A DNA stretch of 64,000 nucleotides from Amphibalanus amphitrite. Its lineage: Eukaryota > Arthropoda > Thecostraca > Balanomorpha > Balanidae. Shown one piece after another: positions 13,101-25,292 of this stretch. The translations under genes were made by a program, and so were the position numbers. The stretch lies in contig NW_024883101.1 in assembly GCF_019059575.1 (NCBI RefSeq), positions 62,001 to 126,000 on the forward strand, written 5' to 3'. The notes under the pieces were generated by a model, which did no database searches, was not told the DNA's origin, and saw only the letters and a program-made list of their open reading frames with translations. Position 1 is the first letter of the stretch. Each line of letters opens with the position of its first letter.

Positions 13101-15818
13101 CGTTATGAAGCTGTTGGATTGACGTGTCCCCTCTCAATGAAGCAACAGGGGACCCATTGGTGAGCAGCTTTCTCTACTGCACCCACTAGCGGCAGCTTAC
13201 TTTGCTGGCATCTGCTTCTCTCAGCCTATGCTTGGGCTATTGGACGGCCGCGTCGGCTTTCAATGGTCCGTCTAAATTAACGCTGTCGCCAGTCCAAAAT
13301 TAATCTCACAGCGGCCACCTCCCACACCCTGGAGTGAATGTTGAAATAGACATTGCAACAGGGATCTAAGTTTGTTTGGAAGAAGGACAGTGACTGGGTG
13401 CTATATAGGTCTGTGGAAAATTTTGCCGAGTTCGCAGAGAGCAGGGCGGAGCAGGCCGAATTGGAACGGATCGCTCAGCGATACATGTGTATAGGTTTCT
13501 GTTGTGATATGGGAAGTCGAGATCAAACATACCTAATGATATAATTGTTGGGAACAGTGTAAATCATTTTCAAAGTCGAAATTTGGTGCCGCGCTAAAGC
13601 GCTTGAAATGTGATCGTGTCAAAATGTGTTACGTCCGCCTGCGAGTCTTAGCACAACTTCACAAAAACGGGATTGCCTAATACCGTTATGTCCTTGGCAA
13701 GTTGCCCAGCCCATAGCCGAGTAAGAAATTGCTGTCGGTTTCAAGATTAGATTTTCTCCGACCAGCAAGCAATGCGATACAGTGCCTGACTTCTACCGGC
13801 CTCTATCCTTGCATTGGTTCAACTGCTAACACCGTATGCTTAGCCTGCTAACAGCTTATCCGTTGCCAGGAAAGAAGTTCGTGTAGCCGTGCCAATGAAC
13901 TGCATCGTGTGCAGTGAACGCTTATATAAAATGTTGTTTTAAGCTTTGTGACGCCGGCTGCTTGGTCTTAAGTCGCAATAACAACGTACATTCCTAATTA
14001 AAGTCGTACGGAAGTTTACAACGCCTTGGAAGTTAAACTGGAGTCGCTGTCGGCTTACAGTTCAAATGTCGTGCTAGACGGGCAGCGTTATCCAGTATCT
14101 ACCTGGCAACTGGCAGCTCGGCAGCATTTTGCCTGTTGCCAGGTGACGCCGGTCCAGAGCTGCCAAATGCTGCCAGATCCTGTGAGTCGCTGCCGGTCGT
14201 TGTCTTGCGAGCAGGAAATGCGACGAATATCGCCAGCAAGTTTGAGGATAATGGCTTGAGGATAATAGGCATGGCGTGTTGCTGTACGTTGCCTTTTTTC
14301 CCGACGCATTAAGAATTGTATTACCTCAGAACTTATGATGGGTTGACAAACTGAATAGCAGTACCTAACGCATTTTCTTTTTGTTACGATTGAAATCCGT
14401 CGATAGTTTTTTCAGCTTTTTCCAAAGAGATCATACGAGTATATTTGAGAAAATTGCTAGAGGTCTACCCTGGATCAGAAACGCTAGATCCCGGATCCCG
14501 CAGAATTTCAGAAGATATTCAGGGCGCTGCATTGTTGGGCGAACAATATAATACATGTAAGTGTGCGTGTGTGGGTTTGGTGAATCACCCGTCATCGTTG
14601 GAAAAAGGCACCAACGATGATAATCGCATTCAAAACAAAAATATTTAGCCATAGGCGAGGTCCAATATCTACTAATATCTACTTATATACGTCAACGTGA
14701 GGGGTACCAGATTTCCAGGATGATACCAGTTATGTGAGACAGAATGGAAAGCAATAAGTGTATTGCCCAATAAGCAGAGGGCAGGCTCATCTCCTACCTC
14801 GTAAGCTACGAAGCCGGGCACCGGTCGGAATGTGTTATCTTTTTGGGATTTTTGGCTTCCGTCTTCACCACTGCCACTGCTGCCGTGTTTGTGATGACGG
14901 AAAGATTAAGTGACATCAAACATTTACTCTGTTTTGGAGCGTGCTTTATGAACAGGATTTACATAATTTCATGTGTTATATCTGGTATGAATTTCAGGAA
15001 GTGCGCTCCCGAACTCGTGTGACTGAGCCTTACCTGCCCCCCCCCCCCCGAGAAAAAATTACATGCCATTCACGGTTCAAAACTATAGCGAGACTACATT
15101 ATATAGTGTATACTGTATACTATGTACATACATTGTATTTTAAGGATAGTGGTTATCTGAAATTTTTGTTAATAGATTGTAAAATAAGTTGAGTCCATTT
15201 TAGCGCTATTGAGCCATCTGACAAGCGCTGCATCACACTGCCACCTTACCTGCCAAATTTAAGGCTGCACGGACTTTCGAAATTGAAGACAAATACTACG
15301 CAGTATTTGGTCCATTTCCTCTACCATCCTCTGAAGACCAGCGTAGGTTTTACCCTACGCCATTATTTAAAGCTTATTACAAGCGCTTTGACGCATTGGA
15401 GCGATAGTTTTGTGATGCCTCTGTTACCATCAACGCCTTTATTCGGCCTTTTATTTCTCTGTCGAAACTTCATTGTATTATGTGCAACATAATATATCAC
15501 CTATTATCGTCAAGTTACAGCATAATTTGGAAACATAATAGGCCATTTTCCATCTAATTTCTTCCAGAAAATGACATTCACACTGACGTTTTTACTCAAA
15601 CGGTGTCCCTGTCGCGAGAATTGTTTAATTATTTGACACCATTATTACATTTAATGCGGCGATTAACTGCATTCAGGAAATTATTGACATTCGGTATGGC
15701 AATATGATCTTCCATTTGGTGTTTGGTCTTCCTCTTCCGCTCTCGTTCCCCGTTTCTTAATCCTGGTCTGTAGCTGTGTGCGAGTCTATGTCCATGACGT
15801 CACCCTCCTCGTCCGCAG

Positions 15819-15921
15819 GTGCGTATGACGTCACTGAGCAACATGCTGTCCACCAATGCCTACGTGCTGATGTACGAGATGACGGGATCCACGCGACAGC
15901 TGCTGCTCGGTCACTCGCCAG
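15819..15921 (+). CDS. USP36: USP36-like exon: end of the protease domain
   Basis: Encodes VRMTSLSNMLSTNAYVLMYEM followed by TGSTRQLLLGHSP. The pattern (S/T)NAYVL(M/F)Y is the closing strand of the USP fold. Flanks are GTCCGCAG and GTGAGG; the exon ends with one base of a Gly codon completed by the next exon. Its donor is the first of six near-identical CGCCAGGTGAG sites, the other five lying in the intron. Confidence 0.92.
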
Positions 15922-16175
15922 GTGAGGCATGTCAGGGGGTGAAACTCATTGTATAGCACACGCCAGGTGAGCTAAAGGAACAGGTAGTGAGGCTTATTTT
16001 ATAGCACACGCCAGGTGAGCTAAAAAAATAGGTAGGTGAGGCTCATTGTATAATGTATAGCACACGCCAGGTGAGTTATAGGAGTAGGTAGGTGAGGCTC
16101 ATTGTATAGCATACGCCATGGGTGAGTTATAGGAGTAGGTAGGCGAGGCTCATTGTATAGCACACGCCAGGTGAG
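15916..16175 (+). repeat. Tandem repeat containing six copies of the 5' splice site
   Basis: CGCCAG or CGCCATG followed by GTGAG begins at 15916 (the real exon end), 15961, 16009, 16065, 16114 and 16165; spacing is 45-56 bp. Between them lies a shared segment with gtaggtgaggctcattgtatagcacac. The copy at 16114 reads ccatgggtgag; the others keep a good donor consensus. Confidence 0.95.
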
Positions 16176-17314
16176 TTTTTTTTTTCTGTAGCTCTTAAAG
16201 ACTCGCCCAACGCTACTCGTTCTATATCGGTAACCATAGACATCTCAATGATCTGCTTAACTTGCCGACCAAGTTAGTCTGTAATGCTATTCGCCTGTCA
16301 ATGAAGGTATAACTGTTTGACATGCTGTATCCAACGGAGCCCGATCGTCTCTCGGTATCAGATCCAACACGGATGCGCCGTTCTCGGTTTGGCTGATAGG
16401 ATTAGTGTTTTCGTCACCGGGCGCCTCTGCGTCGCTGGTTCCGGCTCTGTTGCTAACTCTGGTCTGTAAGTACCTATCACCCGCGGCGCCCGGCAGCGGT
16501 GCACTGCCTCTGTGTCCTGGCCTAGGTAACTCAGGGCGGACATTGCCGCTCGTACAAAGTTGACCAGAGCTCACGTTCTTTGCTGCCGCTAAGGACCTAG
16601 GTACCATTGCTTCACGGCCCAACGACGGTGTCGCCTGGGTGGTGTTTTCGTTGTGTATTTTTGTCGCAAAGTTAGGTTCAAGCTCACATTCGTTTATAGT
16701 TATGTTTGCCTTCTAAAGTGTTTAACGTGTTGGAAAAGTTCGACGGAAGTTTCTCAGCAAGGTAATGCAGAAGTATTTCTGGTTGTAAAAATATTAAATA
16801 TTAAATTTGGGTTAGGCCCTTTCGGTCGACAAGACCATTGCAGAGCCGGAAGGATGATAGGAATTAGGGGGAGACATTGGTCTGGGCAGGCACCCTAGTG
16901 AGTCGCCGGGGCTGAGCCCGTCCAGAGGACAGGCCACCCGGCCCCAAAGCTCTCACTGCACCCGGCTACGGGGTGCGCTCCCTCAGGAGCAGCGGTGCCG
17001 CTCCAAGGGAGCAGCCCGCATGAGATAAAGTTGCCTGTCCAGCCCGGAGGGAGGTTGCGGCTTGGAGGAGAAGGATTTTAGTATCCTGAGGATAGAAGCA
17101 CGGATAGGTGGTTGTAAAAAGAATCGTCTCGGATAATGTTTCCGGCGATACACGACTTTCAGTCGCGCTTTCCGGACTCCCATTTACCCAAATCCAGGTT
17201 TTATCAGCTTACTTCCGGCATCGCAGCTAGCGGCGAATGATGTCAGTCCTATAGAGTTTACATGCGTGACATTACACCAAAATCTCGCCTGACGCTGTCT
17301 TCCTCCTTTCACAG
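15922..17314 (+). other. Intron, 1.4 kb, with duplicated donor sites
   Basis: Bases 15922-16175 are a tandem repeat of the exon-intron junction. Bases 16811-16947 are a copy of a dispersed repeat also found at 60609-60755. The minus-strand frames at 16287-16622 show no recognised domain. The acceptor is TCCTTTCACAG. Confidence 0.85.
16811..16947. repeat. Dispersed 140-bp repeat, copy 1
   Basis: Starts gttaggccctttcggtc, includes gaccattgcagagccgg, a shared gggggagacattggtctggg, and gtcgccggggct, and ends in an acaggcc...ggcccc segment. It matches 60609-60755 with scattered substitutions and small indels. I see no RNA polymerase III box A/B pair, so a SINE assignment is not supported. Confidence 0.8.
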
Positions 17315-17459
17315 GAGCGCCGGCCACAGAGACGAACCGCGCGGCCTCCCCGCCCCCTCCTCCTCCGCCTCCTCCCCCGCCGCCGGTTCGGGCCCCGTCA
17401 GCCCCAGCCGCGACCACCCCGCTACAGCCGAACGCCGCGCTGACCAACGCCGCCAACAG
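17315..17459 (+). CDS. USP36: USP36-like exon: proline-rich linker
   Basis: Encodes APATETNRAAS, an uninterrupted proline run, then VRAPSAPAATTPLQPNAALTNAANR. It is a low-complexity, probably disordered linker after the catalytic domain, as in other USP36/42 proteins. The acceptor is CTTTCACAG, the donor CAG-GTGGGA; it enters in phase 1 and leaves in phase 2. It is assigned by splice sites, phase and open frame rather than by conserved sequence. Confidence 0.75.
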
Positions 17460-17460
17460 G

Positions 17461-17735
17461 TGGGAACTGGCTCCTCACACGTGGTACGGGGACCCGCAGT
17501 TGCTACTGTACAGCGACCCTGAGCAAATTGTCCCAGCACCCTCACAGGGAACAACGATAAGCTGCCAGAGGGCACGCACAGAAAACCTCAGCTGCTCTTG
17601 TACAGGGACCGGCAGTCGATATCAATGTTATCGGTTGTTACTGGACAGGACAGACGGCTATAGTTGGGGTTCGTGTACACTGTACAGTAGCAACTGCGGG
17701 TCCCCGTACGCGCGGCGGCTGGGAGCCAGGGGAAC
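17461..17735. repeat. Long stem-loop at the 5' splice site
   Basis: A 30-bp perfect inverted repeat pairs 17484-17513 with 17680-17709 (arms start gtacggggacccgcagttgc), with imperfect pairing extending outward through ggctcc toward the donor. The loop is about 166 bp. The outer part of the left arm lies within the first 25 bases of the intron. Confidence 0.9.
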
Positions 17736-17742
17736 TAGGCAG

Positions 17743-18942
17743 TAGGGTGTTCCATATTACTATGGAAAAATTCGAAATCAAAACACATCGTCATTTCGAT
17801 TTTGCCCTGTATTCTTACTTCAAATGAAAGCGATTGACACCTCGTTGAACAAAATCGGACGATATTTAGATGTCGCGCTCATGACCGCCATAGCACTCTA
17901 GAGTGAGAAGGCCGAGCAGGCGGCCTTGGTCCGCTTGGGAACCTGGCTGCGGTGAAGCTGGACGACGCGAAGGAGGTACTGGCGCTGTTCCTCATCCTTA
18001 ACAGCGCCAGCGAACTGCTTGATGAGGGCGATCCCTCGCTCGGCGCTGTCATTCACCACCTTCAGGGCCCTGATGCGGTTCTTCAGTGCCTCGTCCTTGA
18101 TCAGGTTCTGGGGATGATCTTCCCGATCCGCCAGCAGCTCGAACAACCGTTTGCTGCGACTGGTGACGAAGTTGCTCAGGGTAGTGGTGTTATCCACACG
18201 CAATCCTTTCCCATCGAGCCGCTTCAGTGCCTTCTTGGACGCAGGATTCACCAGGTTCTCCAGCATCCGCTTCTTCTCCTCATCCTCGACTCTGTCGTCG
18301 GAGAAAGCCAACGCGATGAGGTCTTCTGAAAGGTACCAGAGATGGCGGGTTAGGGCCTTGGTAGCCTGTGCGCTGACTTCCTCGTCGGGATAATCGTTGA
18401 GGGCCTGCAGGAGCTTCAGATCGTTCTTCGGGGCTTACGAGTACTCCGGAATCAGCGCCTCGTGCCAGTGCTTCAAGAGGCTCACGAACAGTGCCACTTG
18501 ACGGAGGCCTTGTTGAACGCGAGCTGGCAGCTCAAGTTGGTCGATGAAGAGCGTCATCTTGACGGCTTTGGCCATCCGTCTAGCTTGATGATAGGCACCA
18601 GGAGCTCGAAACCGGACCTGTCCCTCACTTCCTCCGAGGAACACGAGGCACAGACGGAGAAGCTCCTCGTAGTCCTCGCGTGGGTTGCTTCCGTCATGGA
18701 GAACCTTTCGCAGGAACGCAATCATCTGCACGCGGAGCAGCTCAAGCCAATACTTTGAGATACTACGAGTGTTAGCTTCATTCTTCATGAAACTAGCATA
18801 CAGAAAAGCTTCAAAAGAGCGCGACATCTAAATATTGTTCAATCGAGCTGGGTTTTTGCACACATCATGGATATATGGCAAGGTTATGGGGCGACATCGA
18901 AATGTCGGCCAATGCTGAAGTTGGGGAAAATGGAACACCCTA
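17743..18942. mobile_element. 1200-bp TIR element with 8-bp target duplication and cargo gene
   Basis: The ends are tagggtgttccat and its exact reverse complement. The 8-mer ctaggcag flanks both sides (17735-17742 and 18943-18950). Eight-base duplications are typical of hAT, P and Merlin superfamilies; the termini do not settle which. Subterminal 19-bp perfect inverted repeats (17862-17880 and 18817-18835) both contain ATGTCGCGCTC facing inward, so the element has about 110-120-bp diverged inverted arms. The only long coding stretch is the minus-strand pseudogene, which shows no recognisable transposase motif. Confidence 0.85.
17898..18827 (-). pseudogene. Broken gene of an unidentified helical protein family
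   Basis: Starting at ATG 18825-18827 the frame runs 130 codons (MSRSFEAFLYASF...LIPEYS), meets one in-frame TAA at 18435-18437, and continues in the same frame for 178 codons to a stop at 17898-17900. Segments after the stop (APKNDLKLLQALNDYP, TRHLWYLSEDLIALAF, VNDSAERGIALIKQF) read as coherent protein. These motifs resemble, from memory, uncharacterised multicopy proteins of arthropods and cnidarians; I cannot assign a function. No signal peptide, membrane segment or DDE triad is visible. The start codon lies within the subterminal inverted repeat. A donor-like GTAAG overlaps the stop, so an unusual intron is a weak alternative to a nonsense mutation. Confidence 0.75.
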
Positions 18943-20999
18943 CTAGGCAGGTCGCAGGGCGGACGGGCTGTTCCGCTCCACAGGGGTAGTCGGGAAAGTT
19001 TTCTTCCTCGTGTTTTAGTTATTATGTGACCTCATCAGCAATTGGGTGCCACCCCTATGATGATGTGTTGATGAACTAAACTAAACCAAACTGAAGAAAC
19101 TTCTTCCGAGGAGTATCGTATGCGTAGGATTAGATCTTTGAATGTCCCGTTTGCAACTATTTTATTTATTGTTGCTGATATCTAGCAGAAAGCAAAACCA
19201 ATGCTGCTAGATGGACATTGCGTCAGATTTGCCGTTTGCTTTTCCTACCGTTGGCTGTAGGTATCCAGACGAGTGGCCAGATACTTGACTAATGTTGCTG
19301 CCTATGATGCCGCTTTCCGTTGCCACGCTGTATTAATGAAGCACTTACAGGAAGGGAAGTACGCATACGGTGACTGTGCAGCACTAGAAAGGGGCAACTG
19401 AACCCGACTTGGACAGGCTCTGTTTCCTATTTGCATCATTTGCTTATACATGCATTCCTAGAGACCCAGAAGCAATGAAAATGCAACGTTGATGATGAAA
19501 CGTAGGAATTGCAGAAGTGCTTGTAAAAGAAGATTTCCTGCCAGATGAATGAAGTTAATTTTGCGTCTTCAATGCTTTTTTGAACTAGATGGATATCATT
19601 TTCTTTAACGAATCTCATGTAGTTGGGTATATGCTCTCTGGAAGAAGCATGCATTGAAGCATTGCACATTTAACTATTTTTGCTGGCTCATTCCGATGTG
19701 ATCCGATGTGATTGGTTTCATTAACAGCTCTTGCTGGTTTCGTTTTACCCCCATAATCATTATCTAGGGACGGTAAGGATAGAATCATTTCCTGATTGGA
19801 TGCCTGATACGCCTCTTAGGTTTTGATATGTTGTATTTGGAGAAAAAGAAAGCGGTAATTAGGATACATGAGACCTTGAAGTGGATGCAGGAGTTCTTAC
19901 GTAAAGAGCGTCAGAGGCGTGTTTCCGTTACGCGCCCACGACGTCCACCGCTTTATGGTAGTTCAGTTTACTAAAAGCAGTTATGTAAGAGATAAATCGC
20001 CGGCTCCTTTTTTTTCGTAATGTCGCCCCTGAATTTTGTCATCCACTAAAAAAAAAAACTTGATGTGAAAGATACTACCTATACCAGCGTAACTGATATG
20101 TTTTCAAATCGGCTCTCATTTTTTTTCTCGTGGCTAGCTAGCTCGTGGCATGGCTAACTTTTAGAAGACTTGTGGATATAAGATTATTGGCGGTCGGCGA
20201 TTTTTCCAGCTGCTAAACTCGGCCTCTAATCCTTCATCTGATGGACTAAAATGCGTAAAAACCATTTTGCACTTGATAGCCGTTTCGTGTAGCTGAATTA
20301 TGTGCTGCTAAATCCTATTTACACCATTAGGCATATGATTGGGCTGAATTTCACGGCGCTCAGTCGGCGGGCCAGGGCCGCCCGAAACGGGCACCGTCTG
20401 ATATATGTGCTGTCATTTCCTTCGAGCAATTATAACGCGTGCACCTTCAACGTGCACCATAAAGAAATTGAACAGCTTTCGTGCCTGCTACAACTCCATA
20501 TCACAATGCACTTCATTTTATTTTTTTTTAACATCCACACCTATTCATACGTATTTTCCGTTTTTTATCTTAGCATGTATTTGAATATCGCACCCAACTG
20601 CCATCCGTGATCCACCCGTACCCTCTCAGTAATTCTCCTGCCTTCCCTCCCCACCGCCCACCACCCTCCCTAGAGACCTGCCATTAGCTACCCTGGGACG
20701 TGACGCGGCCGACCCCGATCGGCTGATTATAGCCACGTTACGCAGACCTGCCCCGACCAGGTGGGCTAACCGAAATGGATGGGCACGCAAATAGGACCTC
20801 CATCCCACGGAGAGACGACCGCCGCGCGCTGGCCGGGGGCTGCACTGTAGGCCGGTAGCCCGAAAAAGCGCTAGAAATTCCCCCAAACTGACTCTCCGCA
20901 ATATGAACAAAATAGGTATCGTTTAATCCCAAACTGATCGAAGAATACGATTCCGATGCCAGTTTTTCCCTAAGGTCAAAATTGAGGTCGTCAGTTGTC

Positions 21000-22435
21000 A
21001 CCAAACACAAGACAATTTAGACTCTCTAGTGGCCACCACATTTACCGATTTTCATGATGATCTTCAGTGGTAATTTATTAGCTGACCAATCGTCGTTTTG
21101 AACGAAATTTCCTCACAGACTAGTTTAGGGCACTGTTGTTCACTGTGCCAACATCATTCTTACATATTGCATCGTTTTTCTGCAAGATAAGCTAGCTTTT
21201 TGCAAGCAGCTGCAAGACGTAATTAAAAATCATATCTAATTTTTCAATTAGACTTTTATAAAAATGTGATTTCGAGCAGCTAAAAATGAACATTTTATAC
21301 TAACCTCTGATTACTCATCTTTCGTTCCATATAGGTGCTTTGCTGCTTTTCCCTGCTACTTTTCGAGATATGCGCAAGTAAACCACATGATGTAGGGGCA
21401 ATTGTCACCTCGCCGCTCTACTGAAGGCCCGGCGCTCTTTAAAGCGCTGGAAGTTTTGAAAAACAAACGCGTATAATCAGAATAGAATATATGTCCCTGA
21501 GCTCAGAATTGATCAACGCACACAATGCTGTTAAAAATTTTGGCCCAAACTAAAAAATTCAGTCGTTATTAACCCCCAAACACAAGTCAGTGATAATCAA
21601 CAACAACTTGCTCTTTAGTCAGATTTTTTGAGAAATGTTATTTCGAGCCGCTAAAAATGACCATGCCATACAAACCACTAATCATCTTTCTGTCATGCCC
21701 TACTCGCAATTTTTGCTAATGCCTGCTACTCTTCGAGGTCACGTGACCTCACCAATAATAGTCAATGGGGAAATAAGGAAACTGTTGTTTTTGCGCATGA
21801 AATGATCTCAAACTATCTCAAGCACTCGGAATCGTGATTTCATGCACTCCTTGCAAGATCCGATGCTTTACTTTTGCATTTTTGACCTTCCGTGACGTCA
21901 TTTATGACGTCACTACGGTCATAGGAGTTTCTCGTCAATAACTCATGATCAAATTGAGCCAGCGACTCGGGAAAGCCACCAATGGACTCGGGAAGACCTC
22001 CTGAATCGAATGATATGCAATACGACTTCCTTCGATTAAGTTCGTGGCCTGATGGGCTCTGAACTGACCTTGACTCGAGGTCAACACCTTAAGTTGACCT
22101 CACCCGGACAAAAAGTATACCATTCGACGCGCCTGAGCCAGGCGAACACGATGGTGCCAAAATCGCTGCTCTGCGGCCATTTTTTGCGAAATTATTTACC
22201 AAAAACTAAACTCTACCTTGGGCTTTTTGACTTCACCTCAGAGGTTACCGGTTGACCTGGTACCTTAAAATCGGGTATCAATCGTTTCGTCTTGAAACGG
22301 CGCACACGCTTGTTTTTTCCGCGAGGCTCTAGCTCCATTAGGGGCGAAACGGCGAAAAGGGGTCGTACCAACCCTCCCCCTCGGCTGGCCGAGGGGGGGG
22401 GGGTCCGACAATAGGTCCGGTGAGGGTTAAGCAGC
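21000..22435. repeat. AGGTCA-containing repeat with TTAA-type right end
   Basis: The right end reads ggtccggtgagggttaa, resembling the ends of the TTAA elements elsewhere in the window; the matching left end was not found. It contains gaggtcacgtgacctc (palindromic AGGTCA pair), several tgacct words and two TGACGTCA sites. Segments at 21250-21370 and 21610-21730 are diverged direct duplicates sharing gctaaaaatga and ctgctact. Confidence 0.55.
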
Positions 22436-25292
22436 CCCATGTCGTTTTTAGCATGTTTGCTTGTCACTGAGATCAACAACTCAATCACAGATAATTTCTA
22501 GCACTTTTCCGGGCCCCCGGCCCAGTGTGGGCTGGGTCTGATCGTGACCTGTGGCTGCTCTGATTTCGTGGCATGTTTTCAGCAGTTTGTTATTTGTATG
22601 CTTTCTAGTCAGGTGTGTGTTTTTCTTATTTAAACGTTAAAACTTGACACAAGTTGAATGCAGTTATTTTTGTTTAAAAGCGAGAACATGACCTTTGTTA
22701 GTTCCTAAGAAAAACTTATTTAACCTTTTTTGTATAATCTTTGAAAAACAATCGGGAAATGGGGCATTGATAAAATATTTTCGTGTGTACAAATCATCAA
22801 TGACTTACATCACCATACAAGCCCATGATGAACTTTCCTTCACATATACTTACTGAAGCTACCGAAGATGGCGCTGTTAATATAAAATAAAAGCGTCTTG
22901 TTACTTTAGTACTAGGTACGCCTTTTTTGCTTTTGTTTTGTAGAAATAGGGCTGTTATATAAAGCATTGCTCCATTTGCTTATTTCCATGTAGCCACACA
23001 TGTTTTAGTGAACAAAGACAACCGTGAATAGCACTGTGAACTCAAATCGCGGCTGTTCAACTTAAGAGGTGTGGAACGCAGGGTTGAAGCATGTTTATTA
23101 TTTGGAGGGATTGAGAAGGAGACAATTCATGGTAAAGAGCTTCCCTTGTCCCATCCCGGTCCTGCCCAAGGCGTCCTGCCGCGCCATGTAATGTGAGCAT
23201 AAGGTCAATACTGCCAATAGTTAGTTTCAATCAATAGCTGAGAAACTGCTGAAGACCTTATCTAAGTGCTGGTATAACGACTGTTTTAGGCAAAATTCCG
23301 GAGGAAGATATCAGCGGCTAGGTATTAACTTGTGCGAAATATTACAGTTTACATCGTAATTTGTTATGTTCTTTCAGATAACGGCTTGATCTCAGATATG
23401 TGGTAAAATTCATATTTTATCCTTCTTTTTCTAGTGAGATATCTACGAAGAAAACATATTGCGAACTTGAAGACAATGCATTTATATTCCGCGTATTTTC
23501 GGCTCGGAAAGCAGCTGCCGAGTTTAAAAAAGTGTTACCATGTTAATGCCATTATTGTGATTTTGTCCGAACTCATTCGGTTCCATTCGCACTGATGTTT
23601 ATGGTGATACCGTAATCGAATATCGACCGGTGTGTAGAAATGTGTAGTGGAGAGCTGCGTAGTGCCACCTGCTGAAGGCTCACAAAGGAAATAGGAGGCG
23701 GATGTTTTCCTCTGCTCCTCTGCGCCTCGCCCGTTCTGTTGACATCTCTTCAGTTCGGTTCGATCGGCTGAAAACGCGTCCTGCACTGTCAGAACTGTCA
23801 AGCAGTCTCATTAAAGCGTGATCTTTGAGTTGAAGCACTCCAGCGCTGGTGCGTCGAACGCGCAACTAACATTCACAGTTTCAGAGACCGATGGGATTTA
23901 CATTACTGGGAACTGGCTCTGAGCAATTACGCTGCATTGCAATTTTTCAGCGGAAGTCTGTCCCGCGCGAGTGATTGCATTTCTCCGGCTCGTGGCGCAT
24001 CTGGGATAGATCTTTGCTGAGCTCTGGCTGTGTACTGTGTAGGCAGATGGCTTCGCTGTATGAAGCGCGACTGAAGGTAATGAGTTGTCGCTTTGAATAT
24101 GGATCTATTGTTTAGTTATTTTGTTATTAAATGTCGGAAAACAGATTCGCTGCACTCAGCGGTTATGACATGCGTTGAACCAAGCGCCTTGAATAAATAA
24201 AGAGGTGTGTAACTAATTTCCACATTCACATCATATTTTATCGCATTACAGACAGACAATTTAGTCGGATTCCTCCTGTTGACGCAGGTAATCTCTCAGT
24301 TCGCATTTGAATGCTGGATTGAGTTTGATTTTGCTAGTCAACCAACAGTCCGTTTAACTAGGACAAAGCGATACGCATAATTCCACCTTGCTGGCGCCAT
24401 TGACGTTTCCAATGTCGAAACTGATTATCCAATATCACTTTATTAGAACAATATTCCAGCGCGCTTTGCTAGTTATATTAGCTTTTGTCCAACGTTTTTT
24501 TTTTTTTTGCCACAACACCACATTTTTTTTAATCAAGTATGTATTTGCTTGATGCATTTTCTGTTGTCTCAACAGCACCGTTTCCGGTTTTCTAAACACT
24601 TGCCAGCCCCTAGGGGTTGGAGTTGCTCTCGGTTTGGCGTATCTAGCCCGAAATAGAACATTTGTTGGTTGTATCAGCCACTGCTTTCAGCTTTAGCCGG
24701 AGGCGGCAGCCGTTTTTCGCTAAGTACATGCTACTAAGTACATACCGTGCCGGAATCAGCGACCTCCCAGCCCCGCTTCAGCCTGCCTGCGGACATTCAA
24801 CATTGATCCTCGCAACAGCAACGGGTGCAAGGTCGCCTGCCTTGGCGTGGATGCGAGATTCAGATTCGGTCGACGCCAGATTCGTTGGTCAGATTCAGCT
24901 CTAATTTAGGATTTTAGGACAGGTGCTGGCGCGCAGGACACATCAGTAGCTGCGGTTTTAAAAGATCTTGCTACCCCCCCCCCCCCATGCTTAGGTCACA
25001 CCTTGTCAGGGCTGGTGAAATTTGCTCAGAATGCTTTCAGTATAATATATCTGTAATCTTCTGAATCTGCTGCTGGAAGACAGACACACACGTTTGATGA
25101 ATCTGCTATCGGTAGGAACGTACTCTGGTTCGTCTACTGACAGTGAATTTGGGAACTTCAATTTCCTCCTAGACTGACCAACACGACGCTGTCCTTTACA
25201 ACTACGCCAAACAGGGACATCATCATCAGTCTTGCCGTCACCTTCTACCTCAACCTCACCGTCAACCTGACTGTCGCCCTCTTCTTCGGCAG

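Larger units (their letters stand above)
17460..25292 (+). other. Intron, 7.8 kb
   Basis: It begins with a 250-bp stem-loop, then the 1200-bp TIR element. From 18951 to 21000 and from 22430 to 25290 I recognise nothing coding. Bases 21000-22430 belong to an AGGTCA-containing repeat with an internal duplication. The acceptor is CTTCTTCGGCAG. Confidence 0.8.

Noticed and set aside
16287-16622. 111-codon minus-strand frame
   Set aside because: No recognised motif, no splice support, inside an intron of a + strand gene.
17952-18758. Plus-strand frames of 80-125 codons over the 1200-bp element
   Set aside because: They are shadows of the minus-strand pseudogene, which has the coherent protein motifs.
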